Part shown: in pieces, positions 15,305 to 21,853 of the stretch
How positions within the stretch are numbered: the first letter of the stretch is position 1
Layout of the letters: each line of letters opens with the position of its first letter
From: Ornithomonoglobus_A sp045532455
Lineage (GTDB): Bacteria; Bacillota; Clostridia; UBA1381
Length of the DNA: 21,853 nucleotides
Assembly (NCBI GenBank): GCA_045532455.1
Contig: JAZSFX010000034.1
Span: 1 to 21,853 of the forward strand
Direction: 5' to 3'
Notes under the pieces: generated by a model
Database searches by the model: none
Told to the model about the DNA's origin: nothing
What the model saw: only the letters and a program-made list of their open reading frames with translations
Translations under genes and position numbers: made by a program

Positions 15305-16374
15305 GATAGTATAGCCTCCTCAACTGTTAACAGCTCAACATTTTCGGGCTTTGTCTCGGCTAACTTAACAAAATCTGCCGGACATGCTGTTACAACTGTT
15401 TGTGCGTCCATATTCTTTGCATTAATCCATCTGTTTTTAGCAACCTTTGTGATTACATCTTCCATATACTCGTTCATTACAAGGTTACCTGCAAGCATTG
15501 TATTTTTGCCATTTAAGAGCATCTCACAGTTTTCGCCTATTGCATCTACGATTTTTCTTAAAGGCGCTTCTTCCTCTAATATTCTGCCAAGTGATGGTGG
15601 GTCCTGAATAGTGAATGCTTTATCTGACTTTTTAATGTTAAGCTTATCAAGATTCTCTGCTACAAACGAAGTAAAGGTAACAACCTTAGCCTTCATATCT
15701 ATGCCCCATTCTTTATACTCACGCATAAACATTTCTGCATCAAAAGGATCATAACATATTACTGTGTCAAAATCAAGTGCTTTTGCAGTATTTGTTGCAA
15801 TTTCCTGAGTTTCTGCAACTGCACCAACCATAAAGTTCATATGGTATCCGCTTGCAGGCTCATCTTCCATAACTGTAAAGTCAATGCCCATTTTTTCTAA
15901 TAGTTCAATTGCCTTTATAGCCTTATCGGGAGCTTTATATATTGCATCGTGTCCCAAAAGAAGAAGTGTTTTTGAGTCTTTTAGTGTATTTATTTTTTTA
16001 GTAAGCTCTGCATTCTTATCAAGACCGTATACGTTGCCCTTTTCTTCGTAATTATCGAGCATTTTTTCTATGTACTGCGGTAATTTATTCTCAAGTGCGG
16101 CAATTTTTCTTGCTTCCTTTGTAAACATTACAGGGTCCCAGCCTGTAACACAGTCTGCCATACAGCCTGCACAAAGGCAACACTCGTAAACGTTATCTAT
16201 AATATCGTCTGAATATTCAACTGCATCACGTGCAACAAGAGAAAGTCCCAATGCTCTTGCACGTGCTGTATTTCTTTCCTGACCTGTTGCATTTCCGATT
16301 GGACATACGTGATGGCACATCCAACAGAAACGACAGCTATCTATATGTTCTTTCGCTTTTTGTGAAAATTTCAT
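15295..16374 (-). CDS. (Fe-S)-binding protein, GlpC/HdrB-like, with degenerate CCG domain
   Basis: The 359-residue protein has two ferredoxin-type 4Fe-4S motifs at the N-terminus: C14, C17, C20, C24 (in CRFCWMCHHVCP) and C65, C68, C71, C75 (in CCLCAGCMADC). The rest follows the outline of the CCG-domain family (GlpC, LutA, HdrB), but its signature cysteines are gone. The first CCG position reads EPASGYH (172-178), the usual HDPCHLGR reads QDPPSLGR (257-264), and the second CCGAGG reads TMLAGN (292-297). Only single Cys residues such as C208 and C331 remain. It should still relay electrons through its two clusters. It sits between the FAD oxidase (23 bases upstream) and the aldolase (10-base overlap), and is probably the electron-transfer partner of the oxidase. 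Confidence 0.88.
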   Translation of the reverse strand: MKFSQKAKEHIDSCRFCWMCHHVCPIGNATGQERNTARARALGLSLVARDAVEYSDDIIDNVYECCLCAGCMADCVTGWDPVMFTKEARKIAALENKLPQYIEKMLDNYEEKGNVYGLDKNAELTKKINTLKDSKTLLLLGHDAIYKAPDKAIKAIELLEKMGIDFTVMEDEPASGYHMNFMVGAVAETQEIATNTAKALDFDTVICYDPFDAEMFMREYKEWGIDMKAKVVTFTSFVAENLDKLNIKKSDKAFTIQDPPSLGRILEEEAPLRKIVDAIGENCEMLLNGKNTMLAGNLVMNEYMEDVITKVAKNRWINAKNMDAQTVVTACPADFVKLAETKPENVELLTVEEAILSCL

Positions 16375-16397
16375 TACAAATCATTCCTTTCTGTCAA

Positions 16398-17822
16398 TTA
16401 AAGACCTAATTTAAACGGATTCATAATACCATTCGGGTCAAGCTGCTTTTTGATACCCTCAAATACCTGCATTGCAGGACCGTATTGTTCCTTCATAAGT
16501 CTTCCAAGCTTAATTCCTACACCGTGATGGTCGTTTACAACACCGCCGTTTTCGAGCGCAGTTCTTACACCGCAGTTCCAGATTGCCTGATGAAGTCTTA
16601 GTGCTTCGTGTGGGTCTTGCGGAACTTTGTCGCCGTCAACTATAAATCTGTCGTAAATCATACATCCCCACTCGTACCAGTGTGAGAAATGTGCAATAAA
16701 TTTAGCTTGCGGGAAGTTTGTTTCGATAGCTTCCTTCATCTTCCAATAGATATTTTCAATCTTATCGTATGGAGCGATTGTATCCATAGTACCAAAGCAC
16801 TGTGGTAAGTCCATCATATGTCCGGGATAGAAGAATGTAATCTTTTCTTTCCACCACTTTTCGCCGTATTCGCTGCCCAAATCCTCTGCACCGTATTTAG
16901 CAAAGGTTTCAAGAAGAATCTTCATTTCGAGGTCTGCCATTTCCTTAACACCCTCTACTGCGATATTCATAAATGCGCCCGGCTTTTCTACGCCGACAAT
17001 CTTCTTAATCAGTGAAGCGGTTTCTGCCTCGTCGTAAAGACGCATAACAGATGGCTTGAACTTTTGTAACAACTCACGGCCAGCATTGAATGCATCTGTC
17101 ATATTATGGAACAAGAAGCCTCTGAACTGTCTTGATTCGGGTTGTTCGTAAATTCTCATTTGTGCCTTTGTAATAACACCAAGTGTACCCTCCGAGCCTA
17201 TAAATATCTGGTTAAGGTCAGGGCCTGCTGCGTGCTTTGGTGATGGTGAAGTTTCTATTATATCACCGTTTGGAAGAACAACCTCCATTTGCATTGCCAT
17301 ATCATCAATTTTACCATACTTTGTTGATGATACACCTATACCTCTGTGCGCCAAAAAGCCACCTACTGTTGAACATGTAAGAGATGACGGATAGTGCATT
17401 GTTGCATATCCCTTTTCGTTTGCAGCCCACTCAATGTGCTTGTATATAGCACCTGTGCCACATTCTATGTACATACTTTGTGTATTAACATCGTAGATTT
17501 TATTCATACGCTTTGTATCAAGTACGATACCGCCTTTAACGGGAAGCGGACCACCCTGAGTGCCGCCGCCTGCACCCCATGGAGTAACAGGAATTTTGTA
17601 GTAGTTTGCAATTTTTAAAACTGCGCTTACCTCTTTTGCATCTTTAGGTGCTACAATAAATTCGCCCTCAGGCATTCTGAGGCCTCTGTCTGCCCACATT
17701 CTTGATAGCCAGAAATAGTCAACACTGTGTGCTACTTTGTCTATCATTCTTGTTGAACAGTTTTCTCTGCCAACTGCATCTTCAAGTTCTGTTGCAATCA
17801 TGTCAAATAAAAAATCCGTCAT
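16398..17822 (-). CDS. GlcD/AGPS-type FAD-binding oxidase
   Basis: The 474-residue protein is a flavoprotein of the VAO/PCMH group with the FAD-linked oxidase C-domain found in GlcD, D-lactate dehydrogenases and alkyl-DHAP synthase. PWGAGGGTQGG (81-91) binds the FAD diphosphate. STVGGFLAHRGIG (151-163) and FIGSEGTLGVIT (207-218) are further FAD contacts. NDHHGVG (about 430-436) carries the family's active-site histidines, and the end MNPFKLGL is typical. Members oxidise 2-hydroxy acids and pass electrons to a quinone, a Fe-S partner or an ETF. Both a Fe-S protein and an ETF are encoded in this operon. It is the first gene, with an AAAGGAGAAG site and a promoter 60 bases upstream. The oxidised compound is unknown; a 2-hydroxy acid formed in the pathway is my best guess. 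Confidence 0.9.
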   Translation of the reverse strand: MTDFLFDMIATELEDAVGRENCSTRMIDKVAHSVDYFWLSRMWADRGLRMPEGEFIVAPKDAKEVSAVLKIANYYKIPVTPWGAGGGTQGGPLPVKGGIVLDTKRMNKIYDVNTQSMYIECGTGAIYKHIEWAANEKGYATMHYPSSLTCSTVGGFLAHRGIGVSSTKYGKIDDMAMQMEVVLPNGDIIETSPSPKHAAGPDLNQIFIGSEGTLGVITKAQMRIYEQPESRQFRGFLFHNMTDAFNAGRELLQKFKPSVMRLYDEAETASLIKKIVGVEKPGAFMNIAVEGVKEMADLEMKILLETFAKYGAEDLGSEYGEKWWKEKITFFYPGHMMDLPQCFGTMDTIAPYDKIENIYWKMKEAIETNFPQAKFIAHFSHWYEWGCMIYDRFIVDGDKVPQDPHEALRLHQAIWNCGVRTALENGGVVNDHHGVGIKLGRLMKEQYGPAMQVFEGIKKQLDPNGIMNPFKLGL

Positions 17823-17883
17823 TTTGCTCTTCTCCTTTTAAATTTTAAAAATAATTTTCACCTTTTACGGTTTTTATACTGCC

Positions 17884-17912
17884 ATTATAACATATAAATA
17901 TAATAAATTCAA
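17884..17912 (-). promoter_or_regulatory. promoter of the eleven-gene catabolic operon
   Basis: On the minus strand TTGAAT (17912-17907) and TATAAT (17889-17884) are separated by 17 bases, about 60 bases before the FAD oxidase ATG. No comparable promoter is evident inside the operon, where most gaps are under 50 bases. Confidence 0.7.
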
Positions 17913-17916
17913 TAGT

Positions 17917-17937
17917 TTTTGAAAAATATTTTCAAAA
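17917..17937. promoter_or_regulatory. 21-bp palindrome, probable RpiR operator
   Basis: TTTTGAAAA (17917-17925) and TTTTCAAAA (17929-17937) are perfect inverted repeats around a 3-base centre. It lies exactly between the -35 boxes of the two divergent promoters (17912 and 17939), so one bound dimer could control both the catabolic operon and the regulator gene. Binding by the adjacent RpiR-type protein is inference; AT-rich palindromes also arise by chance. Confidence 0.55.
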
Positions 17938-17938
17938 C

Positions 17939-17967
17939 TTGACAAAAATATCCTTTTATTATAAAAT
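17939..17967 (+). promoter_or_regulatory. promoter of the RpiR regulator gene
   Basis: TTGACA (17939-17944) and TAAAAT (17962-17967) are spaced by 17 bases, 42 bases ahead of the regulator ATG. The -35 box lies 26 bases from that of the opposing operon promoter, with the palindrome between them. Confidence 0.7.
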
Positions 17968-18009
17968 AAATGAGTAGAATTTTTTGATTTTAAAAAGGAC
18001 GATAATTAT

Positions 18010-18843
18010 ATGGATAAAATTTCTTTAAAAATACAGTTGTTATATTCGGATATGGGCAGTGCCGAGAAACGTATTGCAGATTGGATTTTGGCAAATCCCG
18101 GCGAAATTCTCCCATTGTCTATAGTAGAGCTTGCAGAAAAATGCAACTGCGGCGAGGCAACTATTGTTCGTTTTTCGAAAAGATTGGGTTGCAGTGGTTA
18201 TCAGGAGCTTAAAATCTCGCTTGCACAGGAAACTACCCCACGCAGTATCAGCGAAGAAATCACAACAGATGACACTTGCTACAACATATTCGAAAAGCTT
18301 ACAAATGAAATATATTGCTCATTAGAGGCAACAAAATCGGCTATTGATAAAGAGGAATTACAAAAAGCCGCAGAACTTATAAACGGTGCAAACTCAGTTG
18401 TGTTTTTCGGTCTGGGAAATTCCTCATCTGTTGCGCAGGATGCCTCGCATAAGCTTCTGCGTGCAGGCAAGCACGCATATGCTTACATAGATAATCACAT
18501 GCAATCGATAGCTGCCGCTCAGTTAAAAAAGGGCGACGTTGCAGTTGGCATTTCTCACTCAGGCTCGTCTAAGGATATAATTGATACCTTAAAGATTGCC
18601 AAAGAATGCGGTGCAACCACCATTTGTATAACTAACAAAGGAAAATCACCGATTCTTAAATGCTCTGATGTTGCACTCTTTACCTCATCCCCCGAAATTA
18701 AATATACTATTTTAGGATTGAATTCGAGAATTGCTGCGCTTGCAGTTATAGACTCTATTTATTCGTATATCGTATGTAACGATAAAAATGCGCAAAAATC
18801 TATTGAGCTTACGGAATTCTCTTTAAAGAGCAAAAAATTCTGA
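18010..18843 (+). CDS. MurR/RpiR family transcriptional regulator
   Basis: This is a 277-residue regulator with an N-terminal helix-turn-helix of the RpiR type (about 1-77; LSIVELAEKCNCGEATIVRF at 36-55 and the following KRLGCSGYQELK) and a C-terminal SIS domain (about 110-250; VVFFGLGNSSSVAQDASHKL and GISHSGSSKD) that binds sugar phosphates. The family controls amino-sugar, sugar and inositol breakdown genes, usually as a repressor relieved by a phosphorylated intermediate. It is divergent from the catabolic operon and shares its control region, so I take it as that operon's local regulator and a kinase product as its signal. AAAGGAC lies 8 bases before the ATG. No clear terminator follows, so the CDF gene 55 bases downstream may be read from the same transcript. 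Confidence 0.92.
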   Translation: MDKISLKIQLLYSDMGSAEKRIADWILANPGEILPLSIVELAEKCNCGEATIVRFSKRLGCSGYQELKISLAQETTPRSISEEITTDDTCYNIFEKLTNEIYCSLEATKSAIDKEELQKAAELINGANSVVFFGLGNSSSVAQDASHKLLRAGKHAYAYIDNHMQSIAAAQLKKGDVAVGISHSGSSKDIIDTLKIAKECGATTICITNKGKSPILKCSDVALFTSSPEIKYTILGLNSRIAALAVIDSIYSYIVCNDKNAQKSIELTEFSLKSKKF

Positions 18844-18898
18844 TTTTGTGTTATAAAACTAAAATAATGCAGACAATATAATACATGGAGGTTTAGTT

Positions 18899-19792
18899 AT
18901 GAAATCGGACAGAAAAATTTTAATAGCATTTTGCCTCAATCTCTTCTTCTCGGTTATTGAATTTATTGGGGGTACAATAACGGGAAGTATTGCTATTGTT
19001 TCGGACTCCATTCACGATTTTGGCGACAGTTTAAGCATTGGTATTTCGTATGCCTTTGAAAAAATAAGTATGAAAAAGCCCGACGAAAAATATACCTTTG
19101 GATATTACCGCTATTCTGTTCTTGGCAGTGTTATTCAATCTGTTATTTTACTTTTTGGCTCTTGCTGGGTTGTTTATAATGCAATTCTACGTCTTATAAA
19201 TCCCGTGCCTATTAATTATGGCGGAATGATTGTTTTTGGTATTATCGGCTTTGTTGTGAATTTTGCCGCGGCATATTATACCGCGGGTGGCGAGTCGCTT
19301 AACCAGAGAGCAATTAATCTTCATATGTTAGAAGACATTCTTGGTTGGGCAGTTGTTCTTATAGGCGCTATTGTAATGCGCTTTACAAGCTGGTCGTTTC
19401 TCGACCCGATACTTTCTATATGTGTTGCAGTTTTCATTATTGTAAATTCACTTAAAGGGTTAAAATCCGTTCTGGATATTTTTCTCGAAAAAACACCGCA
19501 CGAAATCAGTATTCCCGAAATTAAAGAGCATTTACTTTCTATCGACGGTGTTTGTGATGTTCACCATATTCATATATGGAGTATGGACGGATATAAAAAC
19601 GCCGCAACACTCCACGTTGTAACAGATTTGGATTTTGGCACGGTTAAGGGAAGTGTCAAAGAAGAACTAAGAGAACATGGTATTTCACATTCTACAGTCG
19701 AATGTGAACGTGTTGGAGAGGTATGCACAGATATGTACTGTCAAACCCAAAAACACGAACACCACCATCATCACCATCATCACCATCACTAA
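18899..19792 (+). CDS. cation diffusion facilitator (zinc-type) with natural poly-histidine tail
   Basis: This 297-residue membrane transporter of the CDF family exchanges divalent metal for protons, usually for export. Six membrane segments are expected over residues about 8-190, followed by a cytoplasmic ferredoxin-like domain (about 200-275). The transport site has HxxxD in helix 2 (H39, D43) and again in helix 5 (H142, D146), the pattern of zinc-preferring members rather than the DxxxD of iron/manganese types. The protein ends in KHE followed by ten histidines, likely a metal-buffering tail. A GGAGG site lies 8 bases before the ATG, and a hairpin terminator follows 20 bases after the stop. 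A link to the catabolic operon is not evident beyond position; it may be co-transcribed with the RpiR gene. Confidence 0.93.
   Translation: MKSDRKILIAFCLNLFFSVIEFIGGTITGSIAIVSDSIHDFGDSLSIGISYAFEKISMKKPDEKYTFGYYRYSVLGSVIQSVILLFGSCWVVYNAILRLINPVPINYGGMIVFGIIGFVVNFAAAYYTAGGESLNQRAINLHMLEDILGWAVVLIGAIVMRFTSWSFLDPILSICVAVFIIVNSLKGLKSVLDIFLEKTPHEISIPEIKEHLLSIDGVCDVHHIHIWSMDGYKNAATLHVVTDLDFGTVKGSVKEELREHGISHSTVECERVGEVCTDMYCQTQKHEHHHHHHHHHH
19763..19789 (+). repeat. three 9-bp repeats encoding the poly-His tail
   Basis: CACCATCAT occurs twice in full (19763-19771 and 19772-19780) and once as CACCATCAC (19781-19789), within a run of ten histidine codons at 19760-19789. A 9-base period in alternating CAC/CAT codons suggests growth by slippage or unequal exchange, so tail length may vary between strains. 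Confidence 0.85.
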
Positions 19793-19812
19793 TATTGGTT
19801 TTAAAAACAACG

Positions 19813-19842
19813 AAAGAGTATTGCCTTATTGCAATACTCTTT
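19813..19842 (+). terminator. intrinsic terminator after the CDF gene
   Basis: AAAGAGTATTGC (19813-19824) pairs perfectly with GCAATACTCTTT (19831-19842) around a 6-base loop, followed by GTTGTTGTTTTTT. It ends the rightward transcript. The EamA-type gene ends at 19854 on the other strand, and the stem could also serve it: on that strand GTTTTTAAAACC lies 14 bases beyond the stem. Confidence 0.8.
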
Positions 19843-19853
19843 GTTGTTGTTTT

Positions 19854-20732
19854 TTAAATTGTTCCTATAACTATTGCTACAATAAGCAAAATTATACTTA
19901 TAATTTTTTGAACCCCCATTTTCTCTTTAAATACTACTTTCGAAACTACTGCAGTAAGTATTATATAAAATGTCGGGCTCATTATTGAATAAAGTATAAG
20001 ATCTGCCATACCTATTGCTTTTATTGAAAAATATGATCCAACATTTGCTGCCACCAGGGATATTACTACAATCAGGAGCGTTTTTATATTAATTTTTTTA
20101 ACCTTCTCATAAAAGTTCTTTAACGACATCCTTCTTTTAAGCATAAAAAACACAAGCGGTATAATCAATGCATTTGAATAAAAGAAAAATATCTCTTCCG
20201 GCATAACAGCCTCACTTGCTGAATAAAGCTTCAATATCAGGCCATCGCTTCCTGACAGCAAAAATATCAACATACACAAGGTTTTTCCTCTTGCGTCGCT
20301 CTTTTTTTCTGTTCTGTTGCCAAAAAACAAAATTATAACTACAATAAGCAAACAGATTATACTTAAAACTCTTTTTAGTGTTAAATTCTCGTTAAAAATA
20401 AGCTTTCCAAACACAGAACTCCACAATATTGCACCGGATTGCGAAAAAATAGAAACATTTGCTATTCCTGCTTTTTCTATCGCATGCAAATTCAATATAA
20501 CACATACGCAAATAACTATAGCATAAACCGCAGCAAAACCCATTGTTACAAAATTAACACGCAAGTCAAATTCGGCTAAAAAGGCATAAACCCCCATTGC
20601 AACAAAAACCATCAGCGCAAAATGAATATTGTCCTTAATGCTTTCGTCCTCAATTTGACTTCTGTATACTTTTGTTAATGCATTTGATAAAACATTAGAA
20701 ATTGACGCCAAACTCAAAAGAAGATAAAACAT
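19854..20732 (-). CDS. EamA/DMT-family transporter
   Basis: A 292-residue, very hydrophobic protein with about ten membrane helices in two five-helix halves, the layout of the drug/metabolite transporter superfamily. Each half has the usual motif region: SQSGAILWSSVFGKLIFNE in the first, and the corresponding SIMSPTFYIILTAVVSKVVFKE near the end of the second. The E after the loop (NE, KE) is the classical end of the EamA repeat. The ATG at 20732 follows a GGGGAGGAGGG site by 5 bases; an upstream in-frame ATG at 20789 has none and would lie in the promoter region. The substrate is unknown; the family exports amino acids, metabolites and drugs or takes up nucleotide sugars. It faces the AraC-type regulator across 113 bases with overlapping promoters, which suggests control by it. 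Confidence 0.88.
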   Translation of the reverse strand: MFYLLLSLASISNVLSNALTKVYRSQIEDESIKDNIHFALMVFVAMGVYAFLAEFDLRVNFVTMGFAAVYAIVICVCVILNLHAIEKAGIANVSIFSQSGAILWSSVFGKLIFNENLTLKRVLSIICLLIVVIILFFGNRTEKKSDARGKTLCMLIFLLSGSDGLILKLYSASEAVMPEEIFFFYSNALIIPLVFFMLKRRMSLKNFYEKVKKINIKTLLIVVISLVAANVGSYFSIKAIGMADLILYSIMSPTFYIILTAVVSKVVFKEKMGVQKIISIILLIVAIVIGTI

Positions 20733-20759
20733 AAAAACCCTCCTCCCCAAACATCTTAA

Positions 20760-20789
20760 ATTATAGCACTTTTGTGATTGACAACACAA
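20760..20789 (-). promoter_or_regulatory. probable promoter of the EamA-type gene
   Basis: On the minus strand TTGTGT (20789-20784) and TATAAT (20765-20760) are spaced by 18 bases, 28 bases before the ATG at 20732. The -10 is perfect, the -35 is weak, as for an activated promoter. The -35 overlaps the spacer of the opposite promoter (20778-20806). Confidence 0.5.
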
Positions 20790-20806
20790 GAATTATATTG
20801 TATAAT
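20778..20806 (+). promoter_or_regulatory. consensus promoter of the AraC-type regulator gene
   Basis: TTGACA (20778-20783) and TATAAT (20801-20806) are both perfect and 17 bases apart, 40 bases before the ATG at 20846. It overlaps the weaker leftward promoter, so RNA polymerase at one would hinder the other. Confidence 0.75.
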
Positions 20807-20845
20807 AATAGACAAAAATCAACTTTTTTAATCGGAGGTACTTAA

Positions 20846-21649
20846 ATGATATTTACTGATAGCTGCGTGTGTGCAAATCATTCTTTCTACATCAGGGAGT
20901 GGACTAATATAAATTGTCCGCTACATTATCACTATACCTTTGAGGTGGTTTTTGTTATTTCGGGAACTTTCACAGTGAAGAAGGATTATAAGACATACAT
21001 TTTATCAAAAAACGATGCCATAATTATAATGCCGCTTGAGTTTCACGAATTTGTTACTGATACACAATCCGAAATTTCCGTTTTTGAACTGTCGCCAAAT
21101 CTTATTTCTAACTTTAATCAGCTGTTTACTAACAAGACGCCTAAAGATCCGCAGTTTAAATTCTCTGATGACGAATTGTCGGACATATACAGACGGTTGA
21201 AATACACCGATAATTATCTCCTTGAAATTAACTGCATATTCTTTTCGCTACTGAATAAAGCATTAGGTAATACTGAACTTATTCCGAATAATTTTTCCGA
21301 TAACCTGTTCAAAAAAGTTCTTCTTTACATAAACGATCATTTTGATGAAAATATATGTCTTAAAGATGTTTCGACATCTTTAAATATAAACTATGTATAT
21401 CTGAGTCGTATGTTTATACAAAAGTCAGGATTTAAGTTTAATGATTTTTTAAACAATCTGCGTATTCAAAAAGCACTGTCTCTGCTTGTTGATACTTCAA
21501 TATCTATAAGCGAAATCGGATACCTATGTGGTTGGGGAAGTCTGCGCAATTTTAATCGCGTATTTTTAAAGACAATGGGATTTACTCCAAAAGAATTCAG
21601 ACAAAAATCAGTTCCGAACAAAAATATCTTTCACTTTGATCAGGAATAG
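20846..21649 (+). CDS. AraC-family transcriptional regulator with N-terminal cupin
   Basis: The 267-residue protein has an N-terminal cupin-like sensor (about 10-100; LHYHYTFEVVFVISGTFTV and then the IIIMPLEFHEF turn, with histidines at the usual ligand-side positions) and a C-terminal AraC DNA-binding domain with two helix-turn-helix units (about 165-262). LKDVSTSLNINYVYLSRMF is the first and ISEIGYLCGWGSLRNFNRVF the second, followed by the GFTPKEFR signature. Such proteins are usually sugar- or metabolite-responsive activators. GGAGG lies 8 bases before the ATG at 20846. The gene is divergent from the EamA-type transporter, its likely target, and has its own consensus promoter. It ends at a 15-bp hairpin. 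What it senses is unknown. Confidence 0.92.
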   Translation: MIFTDSCVCANHSFYIREWTNINCPLHYHYTFEVVFVISGTFTVKKDYKTYILSKNDAIIIMPLEFHEFVTDTQSEISVFELSPNLISNFNQLFTNKTPKDPQFKFSDDELSDIYRRLKYTDNYLLEINCIFFSLLNKALGNTELIPNNFSDNLFKKVLLYINDHFDENICLKDVSTSLNINYVYLSRMFIQKSGFKFNDFLNNLRIQKALSLLVDTSISISEIGYLCGWGSLRNFNRVFLKTMGFTPKEFRQKSVPNKNIFHFDQE

Positions 21650-21656
21650 TGCATTA

Positions 21657-21691
21657 AAAAGGAGTTGTAAAAAATATTTACAACTCCTTTT
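21657..21691. terminator. terminator between the AraC gene and the convergent partial gene
   Basis: Positions 21657-21671 and 21677-21691 form a perfect 15-bp inverted repeat with a 5-base loop (AAATA). The right arm ends in TTTT and the left arm starts AAAA, so it can act in both directions between the convergent genes ending at 21649 and 21694. Confidence 0.8.
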
Positions 21692-21693
21692 AC

Positions 21694-21853
21694 TTATTTT
21701 CGTCCTGTTTTTATTCCGTATATAATACTTATAATGGCATAAGGTATCAGTAAAAACAGACAGATTACTGAAAATACGGGTGGCAGAAAAACACTGATTA
21801 TAAACAATAAGCCCATAATTACTGTCTCGTAACCTATAAATCTGTTTATCTTT
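21694..21853 (-). CDS. C-terminal end of a small membrane protein, cut by the window edge
   Basis: An open minus-strand frame enters from the right edge and stops at 21694 (TAA), giving at least 52 residues. Two hydrophobic stretches (GLLFIISVFLPPVFSVICLF and LLIPYAIISIIY) separated by little, then a basic end GIKTGRK, point to a small membrane protein. I do not recognise a family. The convergent hairpin just past its stop supports it as a real gene. Confidence 0.55.
   Translation of the reverse strand, partial: KINRFIGYETVIMGLLFIISVFLPPVFSVICLFLLIPYAIISIIYGIKTGRK

Noticed and set aside
18877..18882. TATAAT just before the CDF gene as a promoter
   Set aside because: No acceptable -35 box at 16-18 bases, and the start of transcription would fall on or after the ribosome binding site.
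19760..19789. Repeat array taken as CRISPR or other mobile repeat
   Set aside because: The 9-base units are in-frame histidine codons without spacers, at the end of a CDF gene.
20733..20789. Longer N-terminus for the EamA-type transporter
   Set aside because: The extra 19 residues are cysteine- and arginine-rich, lie over the promoter boxes, and lack a ribosome binding site; 20732 follows GGGGAGGAGGG.

Overview
The window looks like chromosome from an AT-rich, anaerobic, probably spore-forming Clostridia-type Firmicute. The grounds are the gene content (a scpA-scpB-DUF2953-gerW-radical SAM operon, an ETF-linked FAD oxidase, an RpiR regulator), consensus sigma-A promoters and GGAGG-type ribosome binding sites. 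I cannot name a species from the sequence.

Layout. (1) Positions 1-334 hold no protein gene. They carry two tandem, strong, leftward promoters with A-tracts upstream and a leader that resembles those of rRNA operons, so an rRNA operon probably starts just beyond the left edge. (2) Positions 416-5870 (+) form a tightly packed housekeeping operon: site-2-protease-like membrane metalloprotease, scpA, scpB, a DUF2953 protein, gerW/ytfJ, and a pair of radical-SAM-associated genes (TIGR03960 and TIGR03936 types). It has a near-consensus promoter at 335-363 and ends at a perfect 17-bp stem-loop. (3) Positions 5966-17822 (-) form an eleven-gene catabolic operon. In transcription order it encodes a GlcD/AGPS-type FAD oxidase, a two-cluster Fe-S protein with a degenerate CCG domain, a class II aldolase, a PfkB kinase, an IolB-type isomerase, an FGGY kinase, a fused and shortened EtfB-EtfA flavoprotein, a Gfo/Idh/MocA dehydrogenase, a TIM-barrel sugar isomerase/epimerase, a NagA-like deacetylase and a NagB-like protein. 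A divergent MurR/RpiR regulator (18010, +) shares the control region, with a 21-bp palindrome between the two opposing promoters. (4) Positions 18899-21853 hold a CDF zinc-type transporter with a natural ten-histidine tail, an EamA/DMT-family transporter facing an AraC-type regulator across overlapping divergent promoters, and the tail of a small membrane protein cut by the right edge.

How the genes may work together. The catabolic operon combines kinases, isomerases and an aldolase that recall the lower half of myo-inositol breakdown (IolB, IolC and IolJ families, with IolG-like and IolE/IolI-like neighbours, but no IolD). To these it adds an amino-sugar arm (NagA- and NagB-like) and an ETF-coupled oxidation module (FAD oxidase, Fe-S protein, ETF). 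Several members deviate at functional positions: the NagB-like protein lacks the usual phosphate-binding residues, the CCG protein has lost its CCG cysteines, and the ETF is fused and shortened. No transporter or glycosidase is encoded in the operon. I infer an undescribed or little-described route for an amino-sugar- or cyclitol-like compound, possibly N-acylated, in which one oxidation delivers electrons to an ETF. The substrate is unknown, and this is the part of the window most worth a second look.
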